DNA of 64,000 nucleotides from Vigna angularis (taxonomy: Eukaryota; Streptophyta; Magnoliopsida; Fabales; Fabaceae). A model generated the notes under the pieces. That model did not search any database and was not told the DNA's origin. It saw only the letters and a program-made list of their open reading frames with translations. A program made the translations under genes and the position numbers. The DNA lies in the NCBI RefSeq assembly GCF_016808095.1, contig NC_068970.1, forward strand, positions 20,876,501 through 20,940,500, in the 5' to 3' direction. Below, piece after piece: positions 23,700 through 35,870 of the stretch. How positions within the stretch are numbered: the first letter of the stretch is position 1; every line of letters begins with the position of its first letter.

Positions 23700-24450
23700 T
23701 GTTACCTTATTAACCATCGTTGTTCACCATCATCATTGAGGTTAGTGGTTGGCCAAAAAGGTGTGCCCCACCCGGTGCCACGACATACAGGGTTGTTGGG
23801 ACCTCTTGAGCACCAAGGGGTGACGTCTCATTTGACTCTGATGTGGTTTTGTTGTTAATAAAATCTTCTTTTATTATGAATCAAAGCAATAAATGTTGAA
23901 CTTTTTATTATCTCTTTGTTTTTGTGTTTTTCAATATCCAATATGAAAGATTTTAAAGAGAAACTTCATCATTTGGAAACAATAATTGAATCAATGACTA
24001 TGTCCTCTGGATCATATACCGTACTAATGAAAGATAAAAAAGGTGAGAGTACATTCAATATTATTCATCGTTTATCTCAAGGTGTTTGGATGTTTGATTC
24101 AAAAGCAATTACATGACTCATTTTCCTAAGCTCTTCAATTCATACGTCAAAATGACCAAAGAACAACTCGTTATAGTTGCAAATGGTGATAGAGTACCCA
24201 TACGTAGATCCAAAAGTATAAGCAGTACTAATTTAGAATCATCTATTGCATTAAAGGATGTTTTATAGTTGCTAATGGTGATAGAGTACTCATTTAGAAT
24301 CATCTATTGCATTATAGGATTTTTATATGTCCCAGAAAATAGCCTTATACCTATACAAAAGATTTTAATTGTTCGCTAACTTTTTTCTCTTCTTATTGTG
24401 TTGTGCAGAACCTTGCCATGAAGAAGACAATTTTAATTGCTAAGAAACAA
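23700..24450 (+). mobile_element. Second copia fragment nested inside, opposite strand
   Basis: Plus-strand sequence carries a copia-style protease and downstream segment spread over frames: WMFDSKA(I)T.. where Ser-Gly-Ala is expected, then HFPKLFNSYVKMTKEQLVIV, ANGDRVPI and SSIALKDVL. Around 24200-24300 a block containing AATGGTGATAGAGTAC and TCATCTATTGCATTA is partly duplicated with an internal deletion. The piece lies in opposite orientation inside the larger element, so it is either a nested insertion or a recombined fragment. Confidence 0.55.
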
Positions 24451-24872
24451 AGTGAATTGTATTTATTCATCCAACTATTTATCAATGGGATGTTCACTAT
24501 TCATCTTGAATGAACACAAAGCTTGTTTTAGACACAAATGATTAACCAAAGATTTCGCCATATACAAATCTTCAAGTTTAGTCAAATCTTCAAGTTTAGT
24601 CCAAATCCCTTTCACACCAGTCTACACACTTTGTCACCAAGACTCAAAACAATTGCACCTGAACATTCTCTAACAATGTTTTCTTGTCTCTCTCAATCAT
24701 AGTTGCATTATTCTTAGATTCACCATCAAGCGTTTCTCATAAACCCTATTCAACAATAAGTGCTACTACCTTCAACGACCACAATTTGAAATCATTATTC
24801 CCGGTGAACTTCTCAACATCATATTTTGCAATACCCATAGAGGTTTTTCATTCCACTCTCACCCCACAAATT

Positions 24873-25412
24873 TGATGTGAAACAATTCAATAAAATGGTA
24901 AAGCTCACTAATCAAGAACTTCAAGAAACAAGAAAAGAACAAAGAAACAAAGCACACACATGATATAACATGGTTCAATAAGAGTGTTAACCAACACCAA
25001 TCTACATCCACACAAAACCCACACTATCAACGAGAACAAGTTCTCTCTCAGTGTTACGTAGAATTCTCTCAGAATACTCAATTTCTCTAAAAGCGTTACA
25101 AAATACTCTCTCTATGAGTTACAAAAAGCTTCAAATATGTAATCTCACAAACATACTCTCATAAACTGTTATGCAACAAGGATATATGACTGTATACAAG
25201 GCTTAACAACATAAACTGATCTTAACAGAAATCAGTCATGAAACAGCTAGAGAACAAAATAGACAGTGAGTAGACTCAAACACCAAGTACAGATGATGAT
25301 ACTAAAACATGGTAAAGACGAAAGTTTGGTCATACAGATAAAATCTCCGAAAGATAGAACAAATACTAGAGACAAAAGATACAATTGTTGACTGGGCTGA
25401 AAAAAAAAAACA
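24873..25412 (-). repeat. 5' LTR of the decayed copia element
   Basis: Diverged direct repeat of 20110-20661. No perfect primer-binding site could be recognised on its left side. Confidence 0.75.
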
Positions 25413-26159
25413 ATTGAAACAATGACACACCTGCACATACTAAAAATTCGAATATAGTTGTTACTAACAAGAATTAAAATGCCAAAAACTGATAAAGAAA
25501 CAACGACAATTTGTACATACATATGCTTTGGTGTAAGTAAATTTTAACTTCACAGAGTTTGCCAGAGAAACTTATCAAAGTCAAGATAAGTTTTTTATTT
25601 TAATTTACTACAGTCAATCTTACAGTATCAATAAGTACTAAATAAAGGTCCTGTTCAGATAAACTTCTTCATAAGCATGAAAAAAGAAAGAAGAAAAGGT
25701 AAAACAAATTGAACTTTTTTTATAAGCTAAAATCAACTTATGCATTTAACTTTCTCCAAAACCTAAGGTACATTAGTTAATTTTAACTTGAAGAGAAACT
25801 AAATGCATTTTTAAGTTCATATTCCCTTATTCATACAAGTATTTATAAAAAGGTTATACAAATAAGGACTAAGTAGTTTACCTAAATAAATAATCATCTC
25901 ACTCCTACATAACATACATACATCGCATGTAGACATGGCTCTATATTCAATGCTTGCAACTTCAAGACAACAACTAGAAACAAGTCATCCCCAAAATTAA
26001 CTAATATTGGGTCATAATCAAAATAATATAATAATATCATAACGATTTGTGCTTTTACTACTGACAAGGTAATACGAACAAAACAAAAAAAAAAGTTGCA
26101 CTAGGATGTCAAAAATAAAACTCATCAAATCTGCAATCCTTACAAAATGTAAACACGTT

Positions 26160-26535
26160 CTGTCGTTGAAATCAACTTAATAGACGAGAATCTATTTTTA
26201 TACCAACAACGATAATAAAAACGAAGAGAGAGCATCGATCCAGGAAGAAAAGCATGAAAATTCATATCAATCGTAGAGAGAAATCAGAAGGTCGCAAGCA
26301 AAAGTGTGAGAGAAAAGAAGGAAGCTTCTAGAATACGGATCCAGAAACAGTAAAAACAGAGAAACACGATTAACCGATATGAAGAAGGAAAGAACAGTGT
26401 TCTCTGATGTTGTAGAGAAAGTAAAAGAAGAAAGGAGTAGTACCCATGTTATACTCCAACGCCACTATCAATCGCCGGCCACCGCTACCGCCACCGGGGG
26501 TCCAAAATAAGGTCGCAAAATCGTGTGGTTTGAAA
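26160..26535 (-). promoter_or_regulatory. Probable promoter-proximal first exon (5' UTR) of the TLP gene
   Basis: On the minus strand this is pyrimidine-rich, with many CTTC/TCTCT runs typical of plant leaders. It is preceded by a GC-rich block (26460-26515, CGCCGGCC and CCGCTACCGCCACCGG words) unlike the surrounding AT-rich DNA. No coding gene starts here. The nearest minus-strand gene is TLP, whose coding exon 1 begins 6.2 kb away, and plant TLP genes commonly have leader introns. I infer a long leader intron that holds the copia element. A lone ATG at about 26447 opens no substantial frame. Donor position is not determined. Confidence 0.4.
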
Positions 26536-26559
26536 CGGATGCACATTATCTTTCCACCA

Positions 26560-28496
26560 TTTTTTTAAAATTATTTTTAGTAGAAAAAGTGAGCATTATT
26601 TATTTATTGAATGAAATCTAGTGCAGGAATCTCCACTGTTCATAAATTGTGCCTTCCTACACGTGTCCATCTTTCTGATCATTACGAGAGAATAATGATA
26701 AGCTCCTCTGCTATACAAAGTAACAAAGTAAATATTTATATAACTAAAATTTACAATAAATAACATATAATAATGATTTAATACCCAATTTAGTTCGGAA
26801 ATCTTAATTTAGTCCCTCAAATTTGTGAGTCAAGTTAGTTCCTTTCATTGAATATAAACAAACGGAGTTAATGGGATGATGATGTGGCAGTAGTTAGTAG
26901 TTAGGTGTCAAAACGCAATTGTGTACGTGGTTACGTGTTGTTGAATCCGAGAAGTTTGGGTCCCTAAGTTGGGCATACACTTTCCTAACATCAACACTTC
27001 ATATCCCTTTAGCACCCAGAAAACATGCAAATAAAAGCAAACTGGAATAGTAGATGCATTTTCATAAAGCAAAACAGAAGGCAGAAATAATTTTTCTATC
27101 TAACAAGATCTCCCTCAACATTTCTATGCTACAACATTCATCAGATTAATTCCAAAACGGCTATGACTACTCACACTTACACTCATATGCACTCAACACA
27201 CACTCAAAATTTTAGAAAAATTTATTTATCGAATATCCATATCCGATTATAAATTTATCAGACGTCAATATCCGACTAACGTTTCTGAAATTTTGTTTTT
27301 TATTTAAATTTTAATAATTATTTAATTTAATTTAATATTTTAATATAATTTAATATATTTAAATATATTAAATGTGATTTTTAATATAATTTTTATTTTT
27401 ATTATTTTTACTCTTATTTTAGTTATTATTAGTTTTATTTTTTAATAAAAATATAAATCATATTTTAATAATTATTAAAATATAAAAATATAATAAATAA
27501 TGCTATAATTTTAATTAAATTAAATATTTATTAAATTTTAAATAAAAAACAAAACTGAAGTTTTTAAAAATTTTTGTTTTTATTTTTAATTTAATAATTG
27601 TTTAATTTATTTTAATATTTTAATATAATTTAATATTTTTGAATATATTAAGTCAAATTTTATATTATTATTATTATTTTATTTTTATTTTTATTTTAAT
27701 TATTTTATTTTTATTTTTTTAATATAGTTATTATTATAATATAAATCATATTTTAATAATTATTAAAATATAAAATTATATTAAATAATATTTAAATTTT
27801 AAATTAAATTAGAATTAATTTTAAGGTGGTGTAGAGTGTCTTTAATAAGAAAGAGAAGAAAATAAAAAAATAGTTATTAAAATGTCTTTAATAAGAAAGA
27901 GGATAAATGAAATTTTAAAAAAAGTTGAATTAAAAATAGAAATTTTAGAGGTGCAGGATGTTGGAGGTGTAGGATGAAACACTCAATATATTTTATTAAG
28001 AATATATCTAACTCAAACAAAACTTACATGTGATTTTGTTTGGATTAGTATTACACTTTTATTATATATTTTTTAGTGTAAGTATTTCATCTTATTACAT
28101 AATATTATTATAATCAATAGTTTGGTTCTCATTCTTTAGTTCACTGTAATTAAACATGTGTTATCTTCAACCTTGAGTGTAGTATTTAATAATTTGTTTG
28201 CCTGTATATTAACTTTCCTTCTTTATTGTTATTAGCTATAATAATTTATAATAAATATAAAGAACGCTCAACAAAGGAAAAACAAATAACATGATGATTA
28301 CGTTGTATTTATAAATTGTGGCATAAATAATCCATATTCTCCATAGTGTTTCTAAAATATGATGGAGAGTGAGAGCGGTTTTCTGGTTTGGAGTCTGCCA
28401 CCACGCTCAAACATCACTCACCACACAAAACTCCCAATTCCAAAACAAAACTCGAACAAGTAAAATCCAGTTCAAAGTTCAGTTCAGTTCAATTCA
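26560..28496. other. AT-rich intergenic region between TLP leader and the hydrolase gene
   Basis: It contains dispersed-repeat-like sequence at about 26770-26980, an AT-rich tandem duplication (27275-27830) and, near the right end, the promoter and 5' leader of the hydrolase gene. No other gene is seen. Confidence 0.5.
27275..27830. repeat. AT-rich tandem duplication, period about 280 bp
   Basis: Two diverged head-to-tail copies, about 27275-27553 and 27556-27830. Both include TTTAATATTTTAATATAATT, ATATAAATCATATTTTAATA and ATTATTAAAATATAAAA in the same order. There is no coding capacity. Confidence 0.65.
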
Positions 28497-31400
28497 ATGG
28501 CTTCTTCCATATGTGCTCTCTCTCCTTCCGTCCCATCACACCTCACTAAAACCACTCTCCCTCTTTTTCAAGGTAACGCATCTATCTCTATCTCTGTTTC
28601 TTTTCCCTGACTTTCACAACATTTCGTTGCTGACTTTTGGTGTCGTTTGAAGGAAGCAAGTGCGAAATGAGCCGGAGGACTTTTGCGGTTAAGGGAATTG
28701 TGGCCTCCGGCGTTTCGGTCTCCTCTTCCACTCTCACCGCGGAAGCTCTGCCGTCTTCCAATGGTTAGTGCATTTAATGCTGACTAACATTCGAGTTTGT
28801 GTTGAGTGTTGCTTATGTTGTGCTAACGGAGAAGGAATCTGGGTTCAGGTTTTGAAAGATTGCCGTACAAAGCAGAAGGGTACAATTATTGGACATGGAG
28901 GGGTCATAAAATACACTACGTTGTGCAAGGAGAAGGTTCCCCCATTGTTCTTATTCATGGTTTTGGGGCCTCTGCGTTCCACTGGAGGTTTTTTTCTTTT
29001 TTTCTCCTTTTATCTTTTGGCGCCAATAGTTTACCTTCGTTTTGCATTTCACCTGAGTCCAGATTGCTGTTTTTTTTTTTTTGGAAAGTGTTTTTTCTTT
29101 TGGAAACTAGCAGGGATTGGGAAATAAGAAGTAAGACCCAGCGTAGTTTGGATTTTCAATTGTAAATTTCAGTGAATAAGAGCGTATGTTTGAAAGTTTG
29201 TATAAGTATTAGAGATTGTGCTACTAGCATTTCCTGGAAATCATAGTTTCTACCTGACACATTGCATATTATCTATTATGGGTTCAAGTTCATTAGAAAT
29301 TACAGGGTCGTTCGTGTTGGATTAAGCGTATGTCAATAGAAGCTTGTTAGATAATGTGTTTGCTAACATTCATTCCTGTAGGTTTTGCGTCCTTGTTCGT
29401 ATTTGGTTTAGGTTGCGGTCCATATACTATGGTTTCGTTTATATTTTGATCCGTGTAGTTTACCAGACATTAGTCGTGATGGTTGTGTCGTAAAGGGTAT
29501 GTGTTGTAGCATATTGCTGCAGACGGGGATCGGAATCTACATGGAATGACCGAGTGAAAGTACACGGAGAAAATGAACCCAACCTTTTACAGTATGCGAA
29601 CCGAGTGTGCCCATTTTTACAAGGTGTTTTCATCATATGTTTCTACTGTAACTTTATCAATACATAGCATATAATGTGCTAACAAATACTGCAACAAGAT
29701 TCTGATATCACTATTGCTCCTTCTTGTAAGCTAAGAAGCTTGAGTGGTTCTGTTCTGTCTTTGTGGTGTGTGTAATTTTTACACCAATTTTTCTTTTGTT
29801 AGTGTCTTCAATTGTCTGTGCGATAAGATCACTTTTATGTGGAGATAATCATATATCTTTATTCATATCTCCAGGTACAACATTCCAGAATTGGCTAAGA
29901 AACATAGGGTATATGCCATAGACTTGCTTGGATTTGGGTGGAGTGACAAAGCACTTATCGATTATGATGCCATGGTGTGGAGGGATCAAGTGGTGGACTT
30001 CGTGACGGAAATAGTAAAAGAACCAGCAGTTTTAGTTGGAAATAGGTAAGAACTATATTAGCTGAATTTACATCTTGGTATAGTCTGAAATGCCAGAGCC
30101 TTCTTCCTTTCACAAGTTTTAATGATGTTATCCATGCATGGTTTCCCCCGAACATAATCGTCTTGTTGGACACTGTTTGATTGGCTCTCAAGACATGCGT
30201 ACACTAGTAATTATGTTAGTTTACCTCATCAACAGAGATTTCATTAACTAGAAAACATGTTCAAAATTATCTTCAGCAAATTAATTCTCAAGTATTATGT
30301 TGTCAAATTTGGTTGTTCCAATGCAATGCTTATCTTTTTCTTACTCCTGAGTTGTCTAATAATTAATTGACAAGTTGACAGCCACAGGACCAAAATCTTA
30401 TTTATACTAAATTTCGAGTAAAATTTTGTTTTATCTATAGAATTGACATTGCAACAATATGTGCTATATAAAGTATAAATTTGCTGTTTCCCTCCATCAT
30501 GATAATTTTTCAGCCTCGGAGGATTTACTGCTTTGGTTGCAGCAATTGGGTTGCCTGAGCTTGTAAATGGAGTTGCTCTACTAAATTCTGCTGGACAATT
30601 TGGTGATGAGAAAAGGGAAAGTAAAACTTCTGAAGAAACAGCTCTACAAAAGTTTGTCCTAAAGCCTTTGAAGGAAGTTTTCCAGCGTGTAGTTCTTGGA
30701 TTTTTGTTCTGGCAGGCAAAGCAACCAGCTCGCATTGTGTCAGTTCTAAAAAGTGTATGTTTCTTGCTATCATCTTAATAAAGCACATTTGTGTTACTAA
30801 AATGGTAGGTTTTTTAAGTGTGAGAATATCATTCCTGGAGGCTTTTGTCTTTGGTGGGATTGCGTATTCCCTTTCAACAACGTTCTACTATTTATTTCTT
30901 ACTAGTCGCATTGTATATATATGTTTGAATGCATAGTTTTTCAACACAGGTGTATATAAATTCTTCCAATGTGGATGACTATCTCGTGGAATCTATAACA
31001 AGGCCAGCTCAAGATCCAAATGCTGGAGAAGTTTATTACAGGTACATGACGATGTCCATGTTAATGCTTTTGTGTTTGATGAAAAGGACATTGCGAAGTT
31101 TACACCGTAAAGCCTAGCTATTATTGTTAGAGTCCAAGGCCTTATAAAATTGACTTCAGAATCCCCTCGGATGTAATCCCATGCTTTGCACTAGTCCATT
31201 TCACTAGCTTGAGCAAATGTGTGCTGCACATTTGCAATCGAAATACCCGGTAGAAAAGCACCATAAAAAATAACAATTGTAGTTAGAAAAAGCTCAAGAT
31301 GACAATACTTTATAAACCCCGCATCAGAATTCCATACTTTCAATGTGAGACCGAATTTCTATACCTTGTAATCAGATCCTAATACTGTGATGTAAATTTC

Positions 31401-31792
31401 TATTTTGGCTTTCCTGTTGTATATATAGGTAAGAATGACGCTTTCTCAGGCTTTAGCAATGTTCTCCTAATTATTCCTGTTTATTTGTTTTCACTACTTC
31501 ACCCAATGTTGTCTGCAGGTTAATGACACGGTTCATGATGAATCAGAGCAAGTACACTCTAAATGCTGTCTTAAGTGAACTATCTTGCCCGTTATTGTTG
31601 CTCTGGGGCGACCTTGACCCGTGGGTTGGTCCAGGAAAGGCTAATCGAATCAAAGAGTTCTATCCAAAAACGACTCTTGTAAACTTGCAGGCAGGGCATT
31701 GTCCACATGATGAGATACCAGAGCTTGTGAACAAGGCTTTATTGGATTGGTTGACAACCCTCACACCTGAAGTGACTCTCCAAACTGTTTGA
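28497..31792 (+). CDS. Plastid-type alpha/beta hydrolase (At4g36530-like)
   Basis: Seven coding exons, GT-AG introns: 28497-28572, 28653-28763, 28849-28987, 29875-30045, 30514-30754, 30950-31041 and 31519-31792. They give 1,104 nt and 367 residues. The N-terminus (MASSICALSPSVPSHLTKTT, then Ser-rich) looks like a chloroplast transit peptide of about 55-60 residues. The hydrolase core follows: oxyanion HGFG at 99-102, nucleophile elbow GNSLGG with Ser166, acid Asp310 in WGDLDPW, and His337 in AGHCPHDE. All catalytic residues are present. A variable cap lies between about 190 and 265. From memory the sequence matches Arabidopsis At4g36530 closely; that protein is related to pheophytinase and chlorophyll dephytylase but its substrate is not settled, so I give no specific reaction. 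It is transcribed divergently from the TLP gene's probable first exon. Confidence 0.94.
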
Positions 31793-33202
31793 ACATGTAT
31801 TTATTTTATTAAACCAATCAGATACGAGTTGTTGATTCACTTTTTAGTTTCAAGTGGTTAATACTAGTTATCAGCATACTTTGTATACAAAGAACTGGGT
31901 AAAGAATACTCAGGATACAGAACATGATGGCAAGAATACATTACAAGTTAGTTATGTTTGCACTCTGACTTTTCTCCTTCAGACATTAGCAAATGAGTTA
32001 ACTGGTTTTGTTTTCGATCACCTAACAGTGGTAAATAAAATAGCCAAAATAATAAATATTTTCAATATTATTATTATTTCTCCTACAATTCATCTCGTAC
32101 ATTATTATTTAAAATAGTTAAATATTTAATTATTTTTTTTCAAAATGTTTTATATGTTATTAATTCTACAATTTCCCATATATTATTTTAAGTAATAAAA
32201 TATTTTAAATATAATTATTATTAATCTTACAATTCACTTTACATATTATTTTAAATAAAAAATATTTAAAATCATAAATAATTTAATTACTTTTAAAATG
32301 TAAAATAACATTTAAAATAATTTGAGATGAATTGTAGGATTAATAAAATTATATTTAAGGTACTTATTACTTTAAAATATTTCATTCATTAATGTTTATT
32401 TTTTAATACCTCAATTTGTTTCTATAAAAAGCAACTCTTCACATCAATTTGAAGTACATTTGGGGGGTTGTGGTTAAGCTCAATTCAAATCTTTTTAAAT
32501 GGTTCTTATTTTTGAAGGATGTTGGTTTGAAGGTGGCAACACTTAGTTCATGGCCGTTCCTTCTTCAAAGTATAATTGTCGAGGTCATCATATAACCATC
32601 AAATGAACTTTTGAATTTATTTTTTTTTTCTTTTTTTATGTGGAGAATAGATACACCCGACAAATGAACTTTAGGATTTTTTTTTTCTTTGTGGAGAATA
32701 GGCTTCAAAATGTAAAGCTTATTTCTTTCACTTATTTAAGTATAGGGAAATCAATCTAGGTGTTAGAGAAATTCATTATTAAAATTATGACGAGAAAAAG
32801 AGAAAAAATTATTATTTTGACAAACTAAAATGTATATTTTCAAATTGTAATTTGGAATTCATTTACTGACATGTAAAAATAATATTTGAACAAAAACTAC
32901 TATGGATAATTCACCATTTCCAATTATTAGATAGTCAATTAAAAGTTTGAAGAGGAAGAAAGATCAACAAAATATCCACACTTGTAGTTTGTAAATTTAA
33001 TACAAAATGAATATTCTTAATGGTAATAAAATTTATGATTCATAGTAAATAAATATTCTTAATATATATCTACGAATAATTCATTAAATACTTGTTAATG
33101 AAACGGGTACAAATATCTAGATATTTGAACTGCAAATATTCATTATTTGCTATACGTTAATAATTATTAAGAGACTTTATTTGAATATATATTTTTTAAA
33201 AA
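31793..33202. other. Hydrolase 3' flank and AT-rich intergenic region
   Basis: 3' UTR sequence grades into AT-rich DNA. A short tandem duplication lies at about 32600-32702, with two units each containing CAAATGAACTTT and GTGGAGAATAG separated by T-rich tracts. No gene is seen. Confidence 0.5.
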
Positions 33203-33547
33203 GGTTAAATATGTTTTTATTCTTTAACTTTAAGTGAAAATTGAAATTAGTCTATCTTCATAACTTTAAACTAATTTAGTCTCTCATCTTTATAACTGTG
33301 TAAATTTAGTCATTTTAATCAAATTTTATTAAATTTATTTGAGGTTTTAAATGCGTTTATCAACTAATACTGAAGAAAAATATGTCAATAAGTATAAACA
33401 ACTAAAATGCTATTATGAAATATGTTTGAAACGTGAAATACTTAACAAAATTTGGTTTAAGAAACTTCTAAAGTTGAGGTATTAAATAGAGTCAAAGTTT
33501 TGAAGAGGGATTAATTCCAATTTTCAATGAAAGTTAAGAGAAAAATC
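33203..33547. mobile_element. MITE-like inverted-repeat element
   Basis: The left end begins GGTTAAATATGTTTTTATTC and continues CTTTAACTTTAAGTGAAAATTG. The right end (about 33510-33547) reads as the inverse of that (CAATTTTCAATGAAAGTTAAGAG). Terminal inverted repeats are about 30 bp and imperfect. The GGTTAAATATGTTTTT head is, in my experience, a very common legume small-element end. No transposase is present. The right end is eroded, so no target duplication is claimed. Confidence 0.65.
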
Positions 33548-35177
33548 ACTCTTTTCTAAAACTAAAAAATCAAACACAGTTATAAGAGAAAGAAATATTA
33601 ATCACTGAAAAATAGTTTGAAATTTGTCTTCATATATATTTTTTTTATTTAGACATGTGAAACTAAAGTTATTTTTAAAAACATTATTTTTTTAAAATTT
33701 GTATTTTGGTACAATTGGTTTAAATTTGTCTTTTAGAAAAACCAAATTTATTTGTACTAATATTTTAATGAGTAATGGTGTATTTTACAAAGTATATTTA
33801 AGAAGATGGTGTAAGACCTATGAAAGATATTTACCTTAATAGTAACAATTTTATTACTAGATTTCTTTGTGAATGGATATAATAAGTTTATGTAAAAAAA
33901 TAAAATGTGGAAAGCTAAATAAGAAATTTTGGTAGCTTAATTGGTAGAAAATTTTGGTGATTTCAAGAACATGGGTTCAAACTCTCTTCTACCTTTTTCT
34001 AAATAAATAAAATAAAAATTAAAATATTGATAGTGGATAAAGCACTCAGATTTTAAGGCATTATTGGTGAATAGTAAAATTTTTGGACTATAAATAGCCA
34101 TGAGAGGGGAGGAAGCTTGAGAAATGGAGAAGAAAGAGTTAGGAAGCAATTTTTAGTTGCAAGAAGAGTAGAGGTTCTAGAGGGTTTTCGGGGAAACAAA
34201 TTATGAGCAAAAGATTAAGTCTGGAATAGAGGTACGAGAGCTAACCTTATATGCTTACTGTATATCTATCTATAGTGAATTTCTGTGCTAATATTATATG
34301 TTGTTGTTTTGAATCTGTAAATAAGAAATTTGTTAAAACTAGTTGAGGAACACTTTGGATAAGGAAAGACTTGGTACTTAAGTTGTCCATTGTGACGCAC
34401 CTCTCCTTCCTGAAAGTCTACTCGACGAGTTTTTAACTTAAATCTTGTTGAACAGATTATGTACTGTTAAATTATTGTGCAATATATCTTGTTGGAATGA
34501 AAATTTCTGATGAATTCATGTTATTGTGGTAGATATGGAATTATGAATTATAATTGTGATGGTAGGATAGAGGAATCTTAAAAATCGGAGTTGGTACATC
34601 CCTGATCATAGAGCAGCCCTGGTCAAATCCAGTAAGTTGTGACTAGTCATATATACTGGCGTTTATGGTGAGTTTGATTCGTCAAACATTTGATTCTTCT
34701 CCGGTGACCATTTATGGTGATATTTTAGTATTGTTAATTTATTGTGATATATTCATTTTGTATGATTTTTGCGATGATTGGATTTTATTATATTGGATTT
34801 GAATTTATGCATCTGAACATGATATGAGTATTATGGGGAGATTTTGTAAGGGTATAATGTGAGTTGAGGAATATGAGTATGGTATGAGTCTCGTAGAGAG
34901 ATTCAGTAATGATATGGTATTTGTGTATATGTTGATGTTGAGGGTCATGTAGTTGGAGGTTATCCTGATACTCTAATAATCATCCAGTCTCAAGTAGAGA
35001 AGGATAAATTATGTGGTGAGAGGGGGCAGGAGGTCCTGGTCTATGTGTCGGTTTTGGACATAGTGTTGAGGACTAACCTTGTGGATGGTATGGAGTATTT
35101 TGGAAGTGTATTTGTAAGAGGAAGTAGAAGGCATCACAAGTGCATAACCTCCCGTGACCGCTCATCAACATATCATC

Positions 35178-35305
35178 GGAATGAGTGTCTATTGGGTATT
35201 GTGGAATGAGTGTCTATTGGGTATTGTGGAATGAGTGTCTATTGAGTATTGTGGAACGAGTGTCTATTAAGTATTGTGGGATGAGTATCTATTAGTAATT
35301 GTGGT
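35178..35305. repeat. Minisatellite, 25-bp unit, about five copies
   Basis: The unit is GGAATGAGTGTCTATTGGGT plus ATTGT. Copies start at 35178, 35203, 35228, 35253 and 35278, with increasing divergence to the right. Confidence 0.9.
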
Positions 35306-35346
35306 ATTGTGGGATGAGTATCTATGATGTGATTGTTGTATGATGA

Positions 35347-35527
35347 TATGAGTATCTATGATGTGATTGTTGTATGATGGTATGAGGGTGTCTGACATAA
35401 TTATTATATGAGGTTTGTTGAGTGTATCAAAGTAATGGATGAGTATCTATGATGCGATTGTTGTATGATGGTATGAGGGTGTCTGACATAATTATTATAT
35501 GAGGTTTGTTGAGTGTATCAAAATAAT
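35347..35527. repeat. Tandem duplication, 91-bp unit
   Basis: Two near-identical units (about 35347-35436 and 35438-35527), both with GAGTATCTATGATG.GATTG, GGGTGTCTGACATAATTATT and GTTGAGTGTATCAAA. They directly follow the 25-bp minisatellite and share its GATGAGTATCTAT word, so both arrays probably grew from one seed. Confidence 0.88.
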
Positions 35528-35734
35528 TATGCATGTTTTATAAATGATTGGTTGCATGTTAGCTCACCCTACTTGTTTGTATTTGTGTATGTGCGATGAT
35601 CGTATAATTCGTTATACGGGAACAGATGGAGGAATGTCGTCTGATTCAGTGCCAATGAAGAAAGAGATAGAAGAATAAATTAGAAGAATTCGAGTTATAT
35701 TTATAAGTTTATAGTTGAAATCTGAGTTTAAAAC

Positions 35735-35850
35735 ATACATATATATCAACTATAAATTATCAAGTGTGAGATTAAGGGATGTTATCTTAAATATAACGCT
35801 ACAATATATCAATTATGAATTATCAAGTATGAGATTACGAGATGTTACAG
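35735..35850. repeat. Short tandem duplication at the element's end
   Basis: The phrase ATATCAACTATAAATTATCA followed by AGTGTGAGATTA and GATGTTA occurs twice with a period of about 70 bp. The second copy ends in the GATGTTACA terminus. Confidence 0.7.
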
Positions 35851-35870
35851 ATAGTGTATCAACAATACAT

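Larger units (their letters stand above)
20110..25415 (-). mobile_element. Decayed Ty1/copia LTR retrotransposon
   Basis: Two diverged direct repeats (about 20110-20661 and 24873-25412) are the LTRs. Both begin TGATGTGAAAC and share long phrases such as TATGTAATCTCACAAACA, ACTCAAACACCAAGTA and GATGATGATACT. A purine-rich CCAAGGTGGAGATT on the minus strand next to the left LTR is a copia-type purine tract, so the element reads leftward. Minus-strand remnants occur in copia order: pre-integrase (23338-23096), integrase (22747-22421), then broken reverse transcriptase (about 22100-21650). Possible target duplication GAAAC flanks it at 20105-20109 and 25416-25420. It lies between the TLP coding exons and the probable TLP first exon. 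Confidence 0.8.
33900..35870 (+). mobile_element. LTR-like non-coding element with internal minisatellites
   Basis: It is related to the block split at 311-970 and 6470-8090 (shared phrases at 34.95-35.05 kb) and likewise ends in GAGATGTTACA (about 35838-35850). The left end, 33931-33985, has a tRNA-like pair of words: TAGCTTAATTGGTAGA (A-box-like) and GGGTTCAAACTC (B-box-like). A TATA-type word, ACTATAAATAG, lies at about 34088. The GTTAGCTCACCCT phrase at about 35558 is frequent in plant LTRs. No protein is encoded. Confidence 0.5.

Noticed and set aside
35171..35530. CRISPR-like regular repeats
   Set aside because: The repeats are directly adjacent without spacers and lie in plant nuclear DNA; they are minisatellites.
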